Assembly: GCF_003597395.2 (NCBI RefSeq)
Contig: NC_133770.1
Coordinates: 290,446,392-290,510,391, forward strand
From: Chelonoidis abingdonii
Taxonomy: Eukaryota; Chordata; Testudines; Testudinidae
Reading direction: 5' to 3'
DNA: 64,000 nt
In this document: positions 34,356 to 46,445 of the stretch, in pieces
Layout of the letters: every line of letters starts with the position of its first letter
Numbering within the stretch: position 1 is the first letter of the stretch
Made by a program: the position numbers and the translations under genes
Notes under the pieces: generated by a model
What the model saw: only the letters and a program-made list of their open reading frames with translations
The model's database searches: none
Told to the model about the DNA's origin: nothing

Positions 34356-36142
34356 AAAATATTCCAGCGGTGGTTGCACCAGTGCCAAACACAAAGGTAA
34401 AATAATCTCTCTTCTCCTACTTGAGATTCCCCTGTTCATGCATCCCAGGACTGCACAGCTGATTATACATCTTCCTCCTGCATTATTTTTCAGAGGCACT
34501 GCTTTCCTGGATAAGAGTCACCCATTCTGTAAGTATGTCTGACATTCTTTGTTCCTAGATGTATATATTTTTCATTTCACTGTATTAAAATACATATCGC
34601 TTGTTTGCGCTCAATTTACCGAAGTGATCGGGATGACTCTAAATCAGTGTCCTGTCCTCTTGATTATTTCCCACTCCCACAATTTTTGTGTAATCTGCAA
34701 ACTTTATCACTGATGATTTTGTATTTTCTTCCAGATCATTGAAAAATATGTTAGATAGTGTATAGCCAAGAATTAATCCCTCTGGGACCCCACTGGAACC
34801 ATACCCACATGATGACAATTTCCCATTTACAGTTATATTTTGAGATCTATCAGTTAGCCAGTGTTTAATCCACTGAGAAGGCTGAGTATATTACATCAAA
34901 ACTAGTACCTTTAGCAACAAAATTTGTAATCTCATCAAAAATAAAACAAACTAGTTTGACAGGATCTATTTTCCTTAAACCCATATTGCTGTTCTTTATT
35001 TGCAATACCTTCCTTAAATTCTTGATTAATCAAGTCCTGTATCAGTCACTCCATTATCTTATCCAGGACCGATGTCAGGCTGGCAGGCCTATAATTATAC
35101 AGATCATCCTGTTTACCCTTTTTGAAAATTGGCACAATATTAGATTTCTTCCAAAATTCTGGAACTTGTATAGTGCTCAAGGCTTACTGAAAATCAACAT
35201 TAACAGTGAAGCAAGTCCCTTAGCCAGCTCCTTTAAAACTCTCAGGTGCACATTACTTGGAACTGCTGATTTAAAAATGTCTAACTATAGCAGCTGCTGT
35301 TTAACATTCTCCTGAAATACTAGTGGAATGGAAAGAGTGTTGTCTTTATTATATGTATATGATGAGACTATGTCATCTGATTTCCTCAAATACAGAATAG
35401 AAATATTTATTGAACATTTCTGCATTTTATTACTGATAATTCTACAATTTCCATCTAGTAATGGACCAGTACTATTGTCAGATTCTTTTTGTTCCTTATA
35501 TATTTTGAAAGTCCTTATTGTCCTTAACTCTGCTGACCACAGATTTCTCTTTGTGTTCCTTTGCTTCCCTTATCAATTTTTGAGAATTCCTAACTTCTGA
35601 TTTATATTCATTACTATGAACTTTCCCTTTCTTCCATTTGTTATATGCTTTTTAAAAATACAGCTGTCTTTACACATCTACAGGTTAGGGTTTTTTTAAA
35701 TCAGAATAGTTTTCTTCCTCAGTTGTGGGATTGTAGGTTTTTGGGCATCTGCTAAGGTGTTCTTAAATTATTCCCACTTATAATTCACATTTTTTCAATA
35801 CATTCTTCCTCCCAGCTAATTTGGCTCATAATGTTTCAGTATTGTGAAACTGGTCCTATTAAAGCACCAAATACATATATTAATAATCTATATTTCATTC
35901 TGCTTGCACATTACAAATGTGATCAAGTCATGATCCTTTGTATCTAAGCTACCATTAATTTTTATGTTTTCAATATCTGTTAGGACAAGGTCAAATAAAG
36001 AATTCTACCATATTGACTGCAACATTTTTTTAGATGGGAAACTATCATCTATACTTGATCCATATGTGTCTGAGATCATTTTCTTCTGAGCTCTCAATGA
36101 CTTGGAAATAGGTAATGCCATATTTGACATAGCTTGCCACTA

Positions 36143-36331
36143 TCATGTCCCTTCTACCCACTCAGTCCTTCCTAAATATTTATAACCATTGATTTGACCA
36201 TTCCAATTGTGAGAATCATCCCACCATGTTTCAGGAATACCAACAAGATCAAATTTATATTCATAAATGAGCAGTTCCAGTTCCTCTTGTTTTTTACCCG
36301 GGCTCCTGGTATTGGTGAAGAGGCAATTCAA
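36143..36331 (-). pseudogene. CR1 ORF2 endonuclease start
   Basis: The minus-strand frame reads NTRSPGKKQEELELLIYEY, FDLVGIPETWWDDSHNW and GYKYLGRTEW. These are the conserved first blocks of the apurinic-type endonuclease of CR1 ORF2, including the ETWWD catalytic Glu block. The rest of the domain is missing or scrambled downstream. Confidence 0.85.
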
Positions 36332-36449
36332 AAATTTCTTCTCTTCACATTCTTTGGTTCCTTAATTAATCTTGTTCACAAATTTCAATTTTGTGTTACA
36401 TATTCATATTTTCCTTCTTTTCACTCACCTTTTTTGCTATTAGTTTAAC

Positions 36450-38020
36450 CCTCTCCTGACTACTCTACTCAAAGGTCCCGAGAAGCTTGTTCCCCCTTTT
36501 ACCGAGGTGGAGGCCATTCAAACTAAATAGCTCCCTCTCCCCATAGAAGGTGGTACAATGTTCCACAAAATCCAAACTCACCACTCTACAACACTTAGTC
36601 AGCAGTTCACTTCCAAAATCATCTACCTTTGCTTGTGGGACAGGAAGGATCTCAGAGACGATTGCTTGGCCATTCTTCTTCAGCATGGTTCCAAGTTCCT
36701 TGAAATCATCTGCTATCTGTGAGATATCCCACAACACAGTATGATTAGTGAGGCTGCAATTCTGTCATGGAAGTCATGGATTCCATGACATTCCGAGACC
36801 TCTGACTTCCATAGCTGCTGCAGCTGGTATGGCTGATTTCAGGGCTGCCTGAGCAGCTGGTGTCCACACCATCCACTGCTGGAGTGGTCCTGGGGCCAAC
36901 CACACTGGCTGCTGCTTGGGCGGCCATTGGCAGATAGCCCTGGGGAGCACCTGAGCAGTGGCCAGTACGGCTGGCCCCGAGGATCCCCCAAGCAGCAACG
37001 GTCTCAGGGGTGGCCAGAGCAGCAGCCCATGGGAGTGCCCAAGCAGCAGTCCTGGGGGCAGTCCAAGCAGCAGCGGAGCCCATGAGCAGAGATTTAGTCA
37101 TGGGTATTTATAGTGAAAGTCATGGACAGGTCTAAAAATACCCATGACTCAATCTTAGCTTAAGTCATTAATGCTGATATGGATGATCACCAATGGATCC
37201 TTGCCGATAGACTTTAGAAGCTGATCTAGTCTTAGAGTGACATCTCATGTCCTGGCTGCATGCTGTCCTGTTGTTCGCCATCCCTTGAAGAATATTCTTT
37301 CTATTTTTCTGAGTATTGGATCTCCAGGAAGGATTGTTTGTCATCTTTGGATGATTTGGAGAACTCATTGTGGGCAAGCTTGATTTTCTTGTAAGTTGGG
37401 CCGAGATGCTATCCACATGTGTGTCCAGTACATCTCTCCATTCCCTTGGACCTGCTGGATCTCGAGAGAGTCCATAGTTTCCAGGTTGAGGACCCAGTAT
37501 CTATTTGAAACATCTAGCTGTGTGGAGTTTCTCTTCTCTCCGGTGGCAACAGCCTGCCCATTTTCATCTTTCTCCAGTCATTTAGAATGCTGCCATCACC
37601 TCCTACTTCTGGTGGCGATGAACCGCCAGGTTCCTCTCTGACCTCTTCTCTCTGAGATTCATTGGTGACCAGCTCCATTCTTCCTTGAATCTAAGGTATT
37701 TGGTGTTTCCTGAACTTGGCTGTTTAGGAACTCCTCTGCTTTTCTGTAGTCTTTCTACTTGCCCTTGCACTGTAAGAATCTTCTCCTTCAACAGAGCCAC
37801 CAGTTTGCACTTCATGCACATAACATCCTTACTGTCTTCAGTCAGGAAAGAGAACATTGGCACATTTATTGCAGGTCACCACCACTGTTCCATCACGGTT
37901 TGTCTTGATATCACACACAGTGCTGAAACTGGAATGAAAGCCTCTCATAATCCCACTCTCAACTCTCTCTGAAATGCTGGTTAGCTGCCTCTGTCTGCAG
38001 CTCTCAAGTTTGCCTTGCAA
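36450..38020 (-). pseudogene. CR1 ORF1 (coiled coil and SGNH esterase), broken
   Basis: The minus frames 37838-38020 and 37603-37863 hold an N-terminal Cys-pair region (VTCNKCANVLF, CMKCKLVALLKEK) and a coiled-coil start. The frame 36465-36737 contains FKELGTMLKKNGQAIVSEILPVPQ and NGLHLGKRGNKLLG, the last blocks of the SGNH esterase domain of CR1 ORF1, including its catalytic His block. ORF1 binds element RNA. The ORF is split by the insertion at 36745-37150 and by frameshifts. Confidence 0.78.
36745..37150. mobile_element. Non-autonomous DNA transposon inside CR1 ORF1
   Basis: Left end gcaattctgtcatggaagtcatgg; right end tcatggacagg...tacccatgactcaatcttagc. These are imperfect inverted copies around ctgtcatgg/ccatgactca. 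The interior is GC-rich (36800-37080) with agcagc repeats, unlike the flanking CR1. No clean duplication was resolved. Confidence 0.6.
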
Positions 38021-38060
38021 GTGACTTTTTATACCACGTCTTCCCTGCTTAGCTCAGCTA

Positions 38061-38399
38061 AATTCAGCTCTGCCCCTGAAGTTTAATCTGAGTTGGCAAT
38101 TTGTTGGACATCGTTCTCCTGATGTCAGCGGATTACAGTTGATAGGTTTTATGGCATTCAGATAATGTAGTGATGAGTGTGTTTCAAACAGACAGATAGA
38201 AGGATTCGAAGGCAAAATATGTAGTCCTTTGATGTGCAAAAATAGGGATGTACGAGGAAGAGAATAAGAGGACACAAAGTGCATTAAGGACAAATATCAT
38301 TTAGCTCCTTATGACCTATTCATTCCAGGTGCTCAATGTCCTCAGCTCCCACTCAAAACCTTGCAGCATCCCTTATCTTTATTACTCTAGTGCCCAGGG
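38061..38399. other. Unassigned spacer
   Basis: Nothing recognised. Confidence 0.4.
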
Positions 38400-38419
38400 C
38401 CCCCCCATCAAATTTGGAA

Positions 38420-38645
38420 CCCCCTCGCATCAGGCAGCATACAACACATAATAAGGGACAGCCCTCTGCCCCGAGGAGTCTACAATCTAAAAAGCCAAGA
38501 CAGACAAAGTGTTGAAGAGGAAACATGCACAGAGCAGCAAACCAACTTGCCCAAGATCACATAACAGATCAGTGGCAGAACCAAGTATCAAACCCAAGTC
38601 TCCTAGTCCAGTGCCTTATCCACTGACCCAAGCTGCCTCTTTTAC
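38420..38645 (-). repeat. Ancient SINE-like repeat, antisense
   Basis: Two-part repeat: ataagggacagccctctgccccgaggagtctacaatctaaa (38450-38490), then acttgcccaagatcacataacagatcagtggcag (38547-38580), the MIR-like core. It recurs as the two parts at 11878-12085. Confidence 0.65.
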
Positions 38646-39540
38646 CTATTGGTATCAACTTCACACACTAATTTTTGAACTTTAAAAAGGGACTTTTCAT
38701 GCACACTATAGATATCACAGTGACATGGCTCAGACACAACCTTTACAACTGCCATCAGCTGAAGAGCCTTCTCAGTTGCTCATTTTGCTTTGCAATGGCA
38801 GAGTCTCGAAGGCGAGAACAAGCTGATGTGTCCAATCACACACACCCATTCTATTTACTCAAGAGCCTTCCACCACAGCCAGAGAGAGATACTTTGTAAC
38901 AGGGCCAGTTGCAGCATGCCAGCTAATTAGTGTTGTACCCTCCAAAGGAGAAGAGAATAATGAGTCGCATCATAACATTACCTTCAAACTGTTCCTCATC
39001 CTGGCAAATTTAAACATTAGCAGCAGTGTCAAGCAATTGCTAAACAGAAAATATTTAGTCGTCATTTGGCACTGATAAGTGATTTCAGCTTTTCTGGGCT
39101 TTTTTTTTTTTAAACAATCAGTCTGACATTTTATTACTAAGGCCGATTTTGTGTTGATTGTTTCTTTCAGTCTATAGCATGCTACCAACTAGGCTCTGAT
39201 GAGTCATAAGCAGGTGGGAGGCAATTATGTCTCTATGTATAATGTTATCACATGTCTCTCTTTCTAAGGCTCAGCTTCTCAAATTTCCCAGAGGTATGGG
39301 GGACGGGGAAGATGAATTAGACCACATAGCAATCGTGATGCCAGATCAGACCGGCAGTCCATTGAGCTTGGTATTCTGCTTCCAATCGTGGTCAGTATCC
39401 AATGCTTCAAAGAAGATGCAAGATATCTCCTTATGGACAATTTATGAAATAACCTGTCTACAGGCAAAGTCTCTTCCTAAACCCCAATCAGTGGTTGACT
39501 CACAGAATAAATCATGAGAGTTTATGTCCCTTATAATCAG
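38646..39540. other. Unassigned spacer
   Basis: AT-rich; one possible CR1-type scrap with atagcaatcgtgatgccagatcagacc near 39327. No gene. Confidence 0.4.
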
Positions 39541-39544
39541 TTAT

Positions 39545-39690
39545 TATTTAATTATTTGTATTATTGTAGTGCCTAGGAGCCCAAGTCATGGGCCAGGGTC
39601 CCATTGTGTTAAGTACTGTACAAACACACACAAAAAAGATGGTTCCTGCCCCAAGAAGCTTACAATATAAGTAGAAAACAACAGACAAAA
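39545..39690 (-). repeat. Dispersed 'gtgcctaggagcc' repeat, antisense
   Basis: ttgtattattgtagtgcctaggagcc, tcccattgtgttaagtactg, tacaaacacaca and gcttacaatataa are the antisense form of the repeat seen in sense at 47470-47690 and 59310-59395 (ttagatcgtaaactccttgg). Old, non-coding, multi-copy in this window. Confidence 0.65.
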
Positions 39691-39799
39691 AAATTATGTA
39701 GACAGACAGATGGAGGAATACAACTAAATAATAAGTCAATATTGGGCAATATGATCTCTGCACATCAGCAGCCTAATCCTATCTAATGTGATTGTAGGT

Positions 39800-40345
39800 G
39801 TTCTCATTATTCATAATAATATCAAATCCTTTTTGAACCTTATGTTCTTGGACTCAACAATATTTTGTGGCAATCAATTCCACAGTCTAATTCTATCTTG
39901 TATATGAATAAAGTACTTTGTCAGTTTTAAATGTGTTGCCTTTCAATGTAATTGAATTTGCCCTTGCTCTTGAGAATACACCTCTACTCCGATATGATGC
40001 AACACAATATAACATGGATTTGGATATAATGTGGCAAAGCAGTGCTCTGGGGGGGCGGGGCTGCGCACTCTGGCAAACCAAAGCAAGTTCAATATAACGC
40101 GGTAAGATTTTTTGGCTCCTGAGGACAATGTTATATCGGGGTAGAGGTGTAGGAGATCCTTGCGATGGACTTGGTCAAAAATTTGTTGAAAATCCAAATA
40201 AATTGTCAGTTGGTTCTCGTTTATGCGCTATTTTGTTGACATGCTCAGATGATTCTAATGGATTAATATGGCATAATTTCCTTTACAGAACCCAGGCTAG
40301 TTCACCCTTATCATATGAAGTTCCTGTGTGTGTTTATAAAAAACA
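39800..40345 (-). mobile_element. Old CR1/L3-like LINE split by a MITE
   Basis: Antisense blocks such as ggactcaacaatattttgtggcaatcaattccacagtctaattc (39850-39895) and gatggacttggtcaaaaatttgttgaaaatccaaataaattgtc (40163-40207) match 3' and RT parts of CR1/L3 elements. Roughly 600 bases between those blocks are missing. A TA-flanked MITE (39979-40149) lies between them. Confidence 0.6.
39979..40149. mobile_element. Tc1/mariner-type MITE
   Basis: 171 bp with ends CACCTCTACTCCGATAT and GTTATATCGGGGTAGAGGTG (inverted), flanked by TA on both sides (39977-39978, 40150-40151). TA duplication with inverted ends is the signature of the Tc1/mariner superfamily. It has no coding potential and a GC-rich centre (40049-40070). 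Confidence 0.85.
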
Positions 40346-40422
40346 AACAAACAAAAAAAAACAATTACTAACCTTTCCCTAACTGTTCTTCTTCCAGATG
40401 TGTTGCTCATGTCCATTAGAAT

Positions 40423-40520
40423 GTCGGCTCTGGTGCCACCTGGAGTGGTGCTTTTATGGTGCAGTACATAGGAACCTGCTGACCCACTGGCCCCTCAGTT
40501 CCTTCTTGTCAGCAACTCCC
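40423..40520 (+). repeat. DIRS left terminal repeat
   Basis: gtcggctctggtgcc, ctggagtggtgcttttatggtgcagtacataggaacc and ctcagttccttc are the approximate reverse complement of 46261-46339, where the blocks read ggttcctatataccgc and gagccgacc. The pair marks the inverted termini. Confidence 0.82.
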
Positions 40521-40749
40521 ACAGAGCGATAGGAGGGCAGGTTTGGGAATGGACATGAGCAACACATCTAGAAAAGTAACCATTACAGAAAGATTAGTAA
40601 CCATTTTTTCTTCGATTGCTTGCTCATATTAATTCCATTGTAGGTGATTGCTAAGCAATTGGTCAGGCGATGGGTTCAGAGTTTCACTGACAAGCAGACT
40701 GCAGCAGCACTCAGCCGAAACCTACATTGTCTCTAGCCTGCTGGATGAT

Positions 40750-41724
40750 GGCATAGTGTGCAGAGAACGTGTGGACCGATGACCAGTTCATTGTTCTTCA
40801 GATGTCCTGGACTGGAACCTGAGGCACGAATACTGCTTGTGATCTCATAAAGTGAACCATCAAACGAGGAGGTTGGACCTTCGCCAGGTTATAACAAGTG
40901 CAGATGCAGGATGTGATCCAACAGGAAATTCTCTAGACTGAGACTGAACTGCCTCTCATCCTGTCCGCAATGGCTACAAACAGTTGGGTGGTCTTTCTGA
41001 AAAGTCTGGTTCTCTCTATGTAGAAAGCAAGTGAATGCCTCACATCCAGCAAGCGGAGCCTCTGTTTGTCCCTGCTAACATGCGAGTTAGTATAGAAGAC
41101 CATGAGAAAAAGGTCCTGTTTACTATGAAATTGTGAGATCACCTTTTGAAGAAAGGACGGGTGTGACCGCAGACATACCTTGCCCTTGAAGAACACTGTA
41201 TACAGTGGCTCAGAGGTAAGGGCCTACATCTCAGAGACTCATCTAGCTGAGGTGATGGCCATGAGAAAAGCCACCTTGCAGAAGAGATAAAGCAAGGAAC
41301 ATGTTGCCAGTGGCTCAAATGGGGGTCCTGTCAGCTTCATCAATACCAAATTAAGGTCCCAAGGAGGCAGAGGTTGTTATACCTGTGGATACAAATACTC
41401 CAACCCCTTCAGGAAGCAGCAACAAATTGAGTTTGAAAATACCAACCACCCATTCACCCAATGGTGAAATTCAGAGATCTTGGCTAGATCAACCCTTACG
41501 GATAAAATGGTTAGTCCTTCCTACTTTGAGTAAAGCCAGTAGCCCAAAATAAAGGACAGTGAGGACCCCATAGGCGAAACACCTTTTTGCTTTGACCAGA
41601 TTGAGAATCTCTTCCATTTCACCAGGTAGGCGGTTTTAGTCGATGGCTTCCTGCTGCCCAAGAGCATCTCCTGTACCGGTGCTGAACAAGATTGTTCCGC
41701 CAGGTTCAGCCATGGAGCTTCCAT
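40750..41724 (-). pseudogene. DIRS tyrosine recombinase
   Basis: Tyrosine recombinase inserts the circular cDNA of DIRS elements. N-terminal core-binding region: minus frame 41521-41724 (PSTKTAYLVKWKRFSIWSKQKG). The catalytic part follows leftwards: a LATCSLLYLF block, TSARLDESL (Arg region, near 41250), and frame 40933-41196 (VRKDR-free; TRLFRKTTQLFVAIADRM). The HxxR box reads His-Phe-Met-Arg at 40843-40854, and the nucleophile Tyr lies in HTFSAHYAI near 40750-40775. These residues are retained even though stops near 41380 and 40950 break the reading frame. Confidence 0.8.
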
Positions 41725-41749
41725 GCCATCAGGTGGAGGGACTCAAGGT

Positions 41750-43600
41750 TTGGATAGAGCAGGCAGCTGTGGTTCTGAGAGATCGAGTCCGGCAACCTTG
41801 GCAGGCTGACAGGCATGTCAACTGAGAGGTCCGGCAGGGTTGTGAACCAATATTGGCACAGCCATGCTGGAGCTATTAGGATTATCATGTCCTGTTCCTT
41901 CTGACCTTGGGCAGCACCTTGCATGTCAGAGGAGTGGAAGGAAACATGTAAAAGAGCCTTCCCTTCCAGAGAAGGAGAAAAGCGTTTGTGAGTAAGCCTG
42001 GATTGTGCCCCAGGAAGGAGCAGAATTGAGGGCACTTCCTGTTGTGCCTCATCACGAACAGGTCCACCTGGGGAAACCCCCACTTCTGGAAAACAGTGTT
42101 GAAGACGTCTGGACAAATGGACCACTCGTGATGGCTGGAAAAGAATCTGCTGACGTGGTCTGCCAGATTGCTCTGTGACCCTGGTAGGTAGGAGGCTTCA
42201 AGGTGAATGGAATAGGCTACGCAAAAGTCCCACAGGTTTAGAGCTTCCTGACAAAGGGGAGAGGAGTGAGCTCCCCCTTGCTTGTTTATTTAAAATGTTG
42301 CTGTTGTGTTGTCCATGAGGACTGATATGCATCTGCCCTCCAGGTGGGGTCTGAATGCTTGGCAGGCTACACGCACAGCCCTAAATCTCACATTGATAGG
42401 TAAGGCTACCTCCTTCAGAGACCCTGAGACTCCCTAAATGAGCTCCCACCCCATCTCTGAAGCATCAATGACCAGCGCAGACCTCAAAAAGAGAATAACA
42501 GCACACACCATCTCCTGGTCTCGCCACCACAGGAGAGTAGAAATCAACGATGGAGGAAGCACTATTACCTTGTCCAGAGGATGTCGGCCTGGTATTTATA
42601 CTGACACTAGCCAAGACTGAAGGGGCAGCAGATGGAGTCGCTTGTGTTGCGCCACAAAGGTACAAGATGACGTGTACCAGAAGCTTCAAGCAATTTCTCA
42701 CTGTGGTATTGGAGGAAACTCTCAGGCCATTTACGAGTGTCTCTATAGCTCTTAATTGGCTTTCCAGGAGAAAAGCTCTGGCCAGTTCATTGGTGGACAC
42801 CTCCTATGAATTATATTCTCTGAACTGGAGAAAAAGGTTGATTTTTGCATATTTATCAACAGCTCCAGGCTCTGGAAAGTTGATTATCAGTTTTACATCT
42901 GCCTCCACCTGGACTGACCTTTGATCAGCCAGTCATCCAGATATGGGTACAGCTGAACCCCTCTCCTCCTGAGGAAGGTTGCAACCACTGCCATGCATTT
43001 AATGAACATCTGAGGGGCTGCTGATAGTCCAAAGGATAATACTGTAAACTGATAATGTTTGTGGTTTACCACAAATTGAAAGCATTTCCTGTGTCCTTGG
43101 AAGATACCTATATGAAATTACGTGTCCTTTAAGTCAAGGGTTGTGTATCAGTCTCCTGGATCCAGGGAGGGGATAATAAAGGCCAGGGAGACCATGCGGA
43201 ATTTCAGGTTCTTAATGAATCTTTTGAGGTTTCACAGATCCAGGATGGGTCTGAGGTCACTGTTGGCCTTTGGAATTAGGAAGTAATGGGAGTTAAAGCC
43301 CGGGCCCCTTAACTCCAGAGGAGCCTCCTCCACAGTCTCTACCAGTAGGAGTGATTGCATCTCCTGGGCTAGACGTCACTCATTAAAAGGGTCCCTGAAG
43401 AATGATGGGATGGGAAGGAGGGGAAGAACTGAGGGATATATCCCATTTCCACCATGCACAATACCCAACAGTCCAAGACAATGCAGGCCCATACCTTGTA
43501 GAAGCAGGAGAACCGGTTCACAAATGTAGGGGAGATAGGATCCATTTCATGAACACCCGAGAAGCTGCTGACCAGGCTGCTGTCTTGGTATGCTGCCCTC
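41750..43600 (-). pseudogene. DIRS reverse transcriptase and RNase H, broken
   Basis: Minus-strand translation gives DIRS RT blocks in shifting frames, ending in a clear catalytic box Tyr-Pro-Tyr-Leu-Asp-Asp-Trp-Leu-Ile at 42924-42949, typical of DIRS RT. Upstream blocks such as GTKH-free FVNRFSCFYKVWACIVLDCW (43510-43570) are recognisable. RNase H should follow at about 42700-41750, with only weak blocks visible. No single frame spans the domain, so it is inactive. Confidence 0.7.
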
Positions 43601-43787
43601 AGGCACAGCTTCAAAAGGCCTGCTTTGGCCCTGTCTAGTGTCTTGAGGGGGCAGGCACTGGGGCCAATGAGGAAGGGCGTGGAGGCCTCCTCCTGTAACC
43701 CTTGTTCCTCTTTTGTCTATAGTTCTGCCTCTGCTGGTGGTGTTGTGGAGGATAGAACTGGCCCATGGGTTGAGGCTTGTTGTATTT

Positions 43788-46000
43788 TCAAGCTGGGTCT
43801 GGGGTGTGGAGACCCAAGGGCTTTAAAGTAGCCCTTGAGTCCTCTAAGCTGTGAAGCTTCACATCAGTTTGCTCCGAGAAGAGCGAATTGCCGCCATATG
43901 GCAAATCCTGAATAGTTTGCTGGACCTTGTAGGGTAGTCTTGAAGACTGAAGCCAGAAGCTCTGCCTCGTGACCACTGCCGAAGCCAGGAATCGGGCTGC
44001 CATGTCTGCCACATCCAAGGCCGTCTGAAGGAATGCCTTAGCTACCCCTTCCCTTCATCTACCCAGGGCCAGCACTTCCATTTAGGCAACCTAGGCAGCC
44101 GCCTAGGGCACCAGGATTTGGGGGGGGTGGCATTTTGTCACCCTTGGCGGCAATTCGGAGGCGGGGGGTCCTTCCGTGCTCCAGGTCTTCGGTGGCAATT
44201 CTGCGGTGGGTCCTTCACTCGCTCCAGGACCCGCCGCCGAAGTGCCCTGAAGACTGGGAGCATGGAAGGACCCCCTCACCGCAGAATTGCCGTCAACGGC
44301 CGGGAGCGCAGAAGGACCCCCGCCTAAGGTGCCAGAAACCCTGAAGCCGCTCCTACATCTACCGAGGCAGAGAATTCACTTCTGGACTCCAAAGATAGTT
44401 CCTTAAACTTTATCACAGCCAATCAAAAGTTAAAATCGTAACAACGTTTGATAGTTGGACCTTCCTGCGTGATCAATCAATTTTTTTTGGCCTCCTTCAC
44501 CTTAGGCAATGGGCCCCCATTGCTCCTGTCTCTCCCTCTCATTAGCCACTGCAACAACCAGCAAACCAGTGGAGAATGAGTGTACAGATGGCACTTAGCT
44601 CTTAGGAGGCACAAAATATTTTCTCTCCATCAGCTTGGCCATGGGCTGGAGGGATGCAGGAGTCTGCCACAGAGCATTTTTGGGTTTCAGGATGGAGTCA
44701 CTTAAGAGCAAGGCCACTCACGATGGTTCCAAGAGTGTTAATATGTCTACCAGGGCATGGGCTGACTCAGAAATTTCTTCCACCTGTATGCCCAAGCCTG
44801 TATGCAGAAACTCTTGATGCAACTTGTAGTCATCCTATGTGGGTGCCAGGGCCATCCCCACCATTGCCTCATCTGGGGAGGACGACGATGAGGCTTGCAC
44901 CGGTATCGAACACTGTAGCTCCTCCATTGCAGGTGGGTCCCATGGAGGTGTATCCTGCATCTTGGTACCAATCTTGGCATTGGGGACCGCATCCCAATCC
45001 AAGGGAGAAGAGGGGGTGCTCACACCTCCCTGAAATGGCTGGATCGCCCTGGATTCCAAGTTGGCCATTGCAGCAGCATATGCCATTGTGCTGATGGCCA
45101 TGCCGTCGGTACTTCCCTTGTCCCATAGCCATCACCAGGTGTCTGTGGTTGGTGCAGTACCTGCTTCTCCGGGAGGTACAGAATTCTGATTCTGCCTCCA
45201 AATGAGAGCCTGACATTTGGTGCTGGCTGGTGCTAGATAGCCTTGCCAGGCTGAAAGGGAGCAGTGCCTCAATGTGCAGCAGTGCCGTGAGGGAGAGTGT
45301 GAGGAAAAGTGGTGCCGTGCCATCATTACTGGCTTGTCCTGTGTTGGCAGCTGTCACCGTGATGAGGTGTCCCACGGTGATGGGGTTGTCACAGACAGTT
45401 CATGACCAGTGGGGGATGATGGCAAGGGAAAGGAGGCTCCTTGGTGCCTGAAAATCCTCTGGTGTTGATGGAAAGCCAGGGCTGTAGCCCCATGGTGGCT
45501 CTCTCTAGATGGAGAATCCACCCATACCGGATTCAATGGCCTCCTTCCCAAGGCCAGAGTCAGTGGTGCCGTGCGGTCTGCAGGGGCCTCGGAGTAGCCC
45601 AGCATGGGTTGCACTCTCTCTGTGATCCTATGTCTTGTAGTCAGGGAGCACCCCTGGTCCAACAGCCTGTTTGTTTGTTTTTCAGCTCTGGCGATGAGGA
45701 GCGGTACTGGGAGGCCGATGCTGGTGCTGTCTTCTTGTGAACTGGGGATGTTTGATGGTCCCGTGGTGCAGTCTTTCATCGGTACCGGGGAGGTGGAGTG
45801 GTGCCACCCCACTGCCAGGGAGGCATGGGTGCTCCTGACCAATACCAAAGTACTCTATGCTGATTCCACCTGTGGCTCTGAGGAGGGACGGAGTGCCTTC
45901 TTCATGAGGAGGAATTTAAGTCTATTGTCTATGTCCTTTTTTGTAATGGGTTTAAGTTCTTACACATCCAGCACCGTTCTTGAGTGTGAGCCTCTCCCAG
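43788..46000 (-). pseudogene. DIRS ORF1 (gag-like), interrupted
   Basis: Minus frame 43788-44018 reads ADMAARFLASAVVTRQSFWL, then LPYGGNSLFSEQTDVKLHSL and DSRATLKPLGL, a conserved block of DIRS ORF1 in reptiles. Frame 45354-45848 and neighbours cover the upstream, Ser/Thr/Pro-rich part. The MITE at 44064-44355 separates the two. ORF1 would be the capsid-like protein. Confidence 0.72.
44064..44355. mobile_element. hAT MITE inserted in DIRS gag
   Basis: 292 bp with ends CAGGGCCAGCACTT and GAAGCCGCTCCTA, flanked by exact 8-bp duplications catctacc (44056-44063 and 44356-44363). Interior gcggcaattc/gaattgccgtc blocks form inverted halves. Non-coding. It is younger than the DIRS element. Confidence 0.85.
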
Positions 46001-46260
46001 GCACTTAAGACAACTATCATGCGGGTCACTCACTGGCATTGGTTTGTGGTACACGGCACACTGTTTGAAACCCTGGGAACATGGCATATCCTAGTGCCCA
46101 GGTAAGGCTAGCCTCTGAAGTGGAGAACTTACAAACTAAACTATATTACTTCACTACATTCTAATTTAATTCTAAAAGAAATAACTGTGTATAAAATTTA
46201 TTTACTGGAACAGTTATAAGTGCAAGAGACAAGCAAGGTTTCAGCAACTGTCATCAGTGC

Positions 46261-46339
46261 TAAGAAGGAAGTGAGGAGAGGGGAGGTTCCTATATACCGC
46301 AACATGAAGGCGCCACTCCATGGGGCACTAGAGCCGACC
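46261..46339 (-). repeat. DIRS right terminal repeat
   Basis: The minus-strand copy of 40423-40520: ggttcctatataccgcaacat and cgccactccatgg...gagccgacc. Further outward, ggagtggacatgagtaagtattcgaag (46410-46437) pairs with the left-end block near 40608. Confidence 0.8.
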
Positions 46340-46445
46340 CCATGGATACCAGCCACTGAGAGAAAACACTTTCTGGTGGCGTGCAAGCGTCGTGCACATA
46401 ACTACATCGGAGTGGACATGAGTAAGTATTCGAAGAATTATGTTT

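Larger units (their letters stand above)
34360..38060 (-). mobile_element. CR1-type LINE, near-complete, antisense
   Basis: Reading from the right on the minus strand: ORF1 region (38020-36450), endonuclease start (about 36330-36145, TNTRSPGKKQEELELLIYE), RT region (about 35700-34400), and the 3' region cut at 34360 (gcagtggtcgcaccagtgcc block). The distance from endonuclease to RT is too short for an intact ORF2, so an internal part has been lost. A related antisense copy lies at 55964-58610. A MITE (36745-37150) interrupts ORF1. Confidence 0.85.
40380..46445 (-). mobile_element. DIRS-type retrotransposon with tyrosine recombinase
   Basis: A 6-kb element on the minus strand in DIRS order: gag-like (46000-43788), RT (43600-41750), tyrosine recombinase (41724-40750). 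It lacks LTRs; instead a segment at 40423-40520 is the inverted copy of 46261-46339, and ttcttcgattgcttgctcat (40608) is the inverted counterpart of 46420-46440. Split inverted termini and a tyrosine recombinase in place of an integrase define DIRS. A hAT MITE sits in gag. Most frames are broken. Confidence 0.88.

Noticed and set aside
45354..45848. 164-codon minus-strand frame as a host gene
   Set aside because: It is collinear with the gag-like region of the DIRS element.
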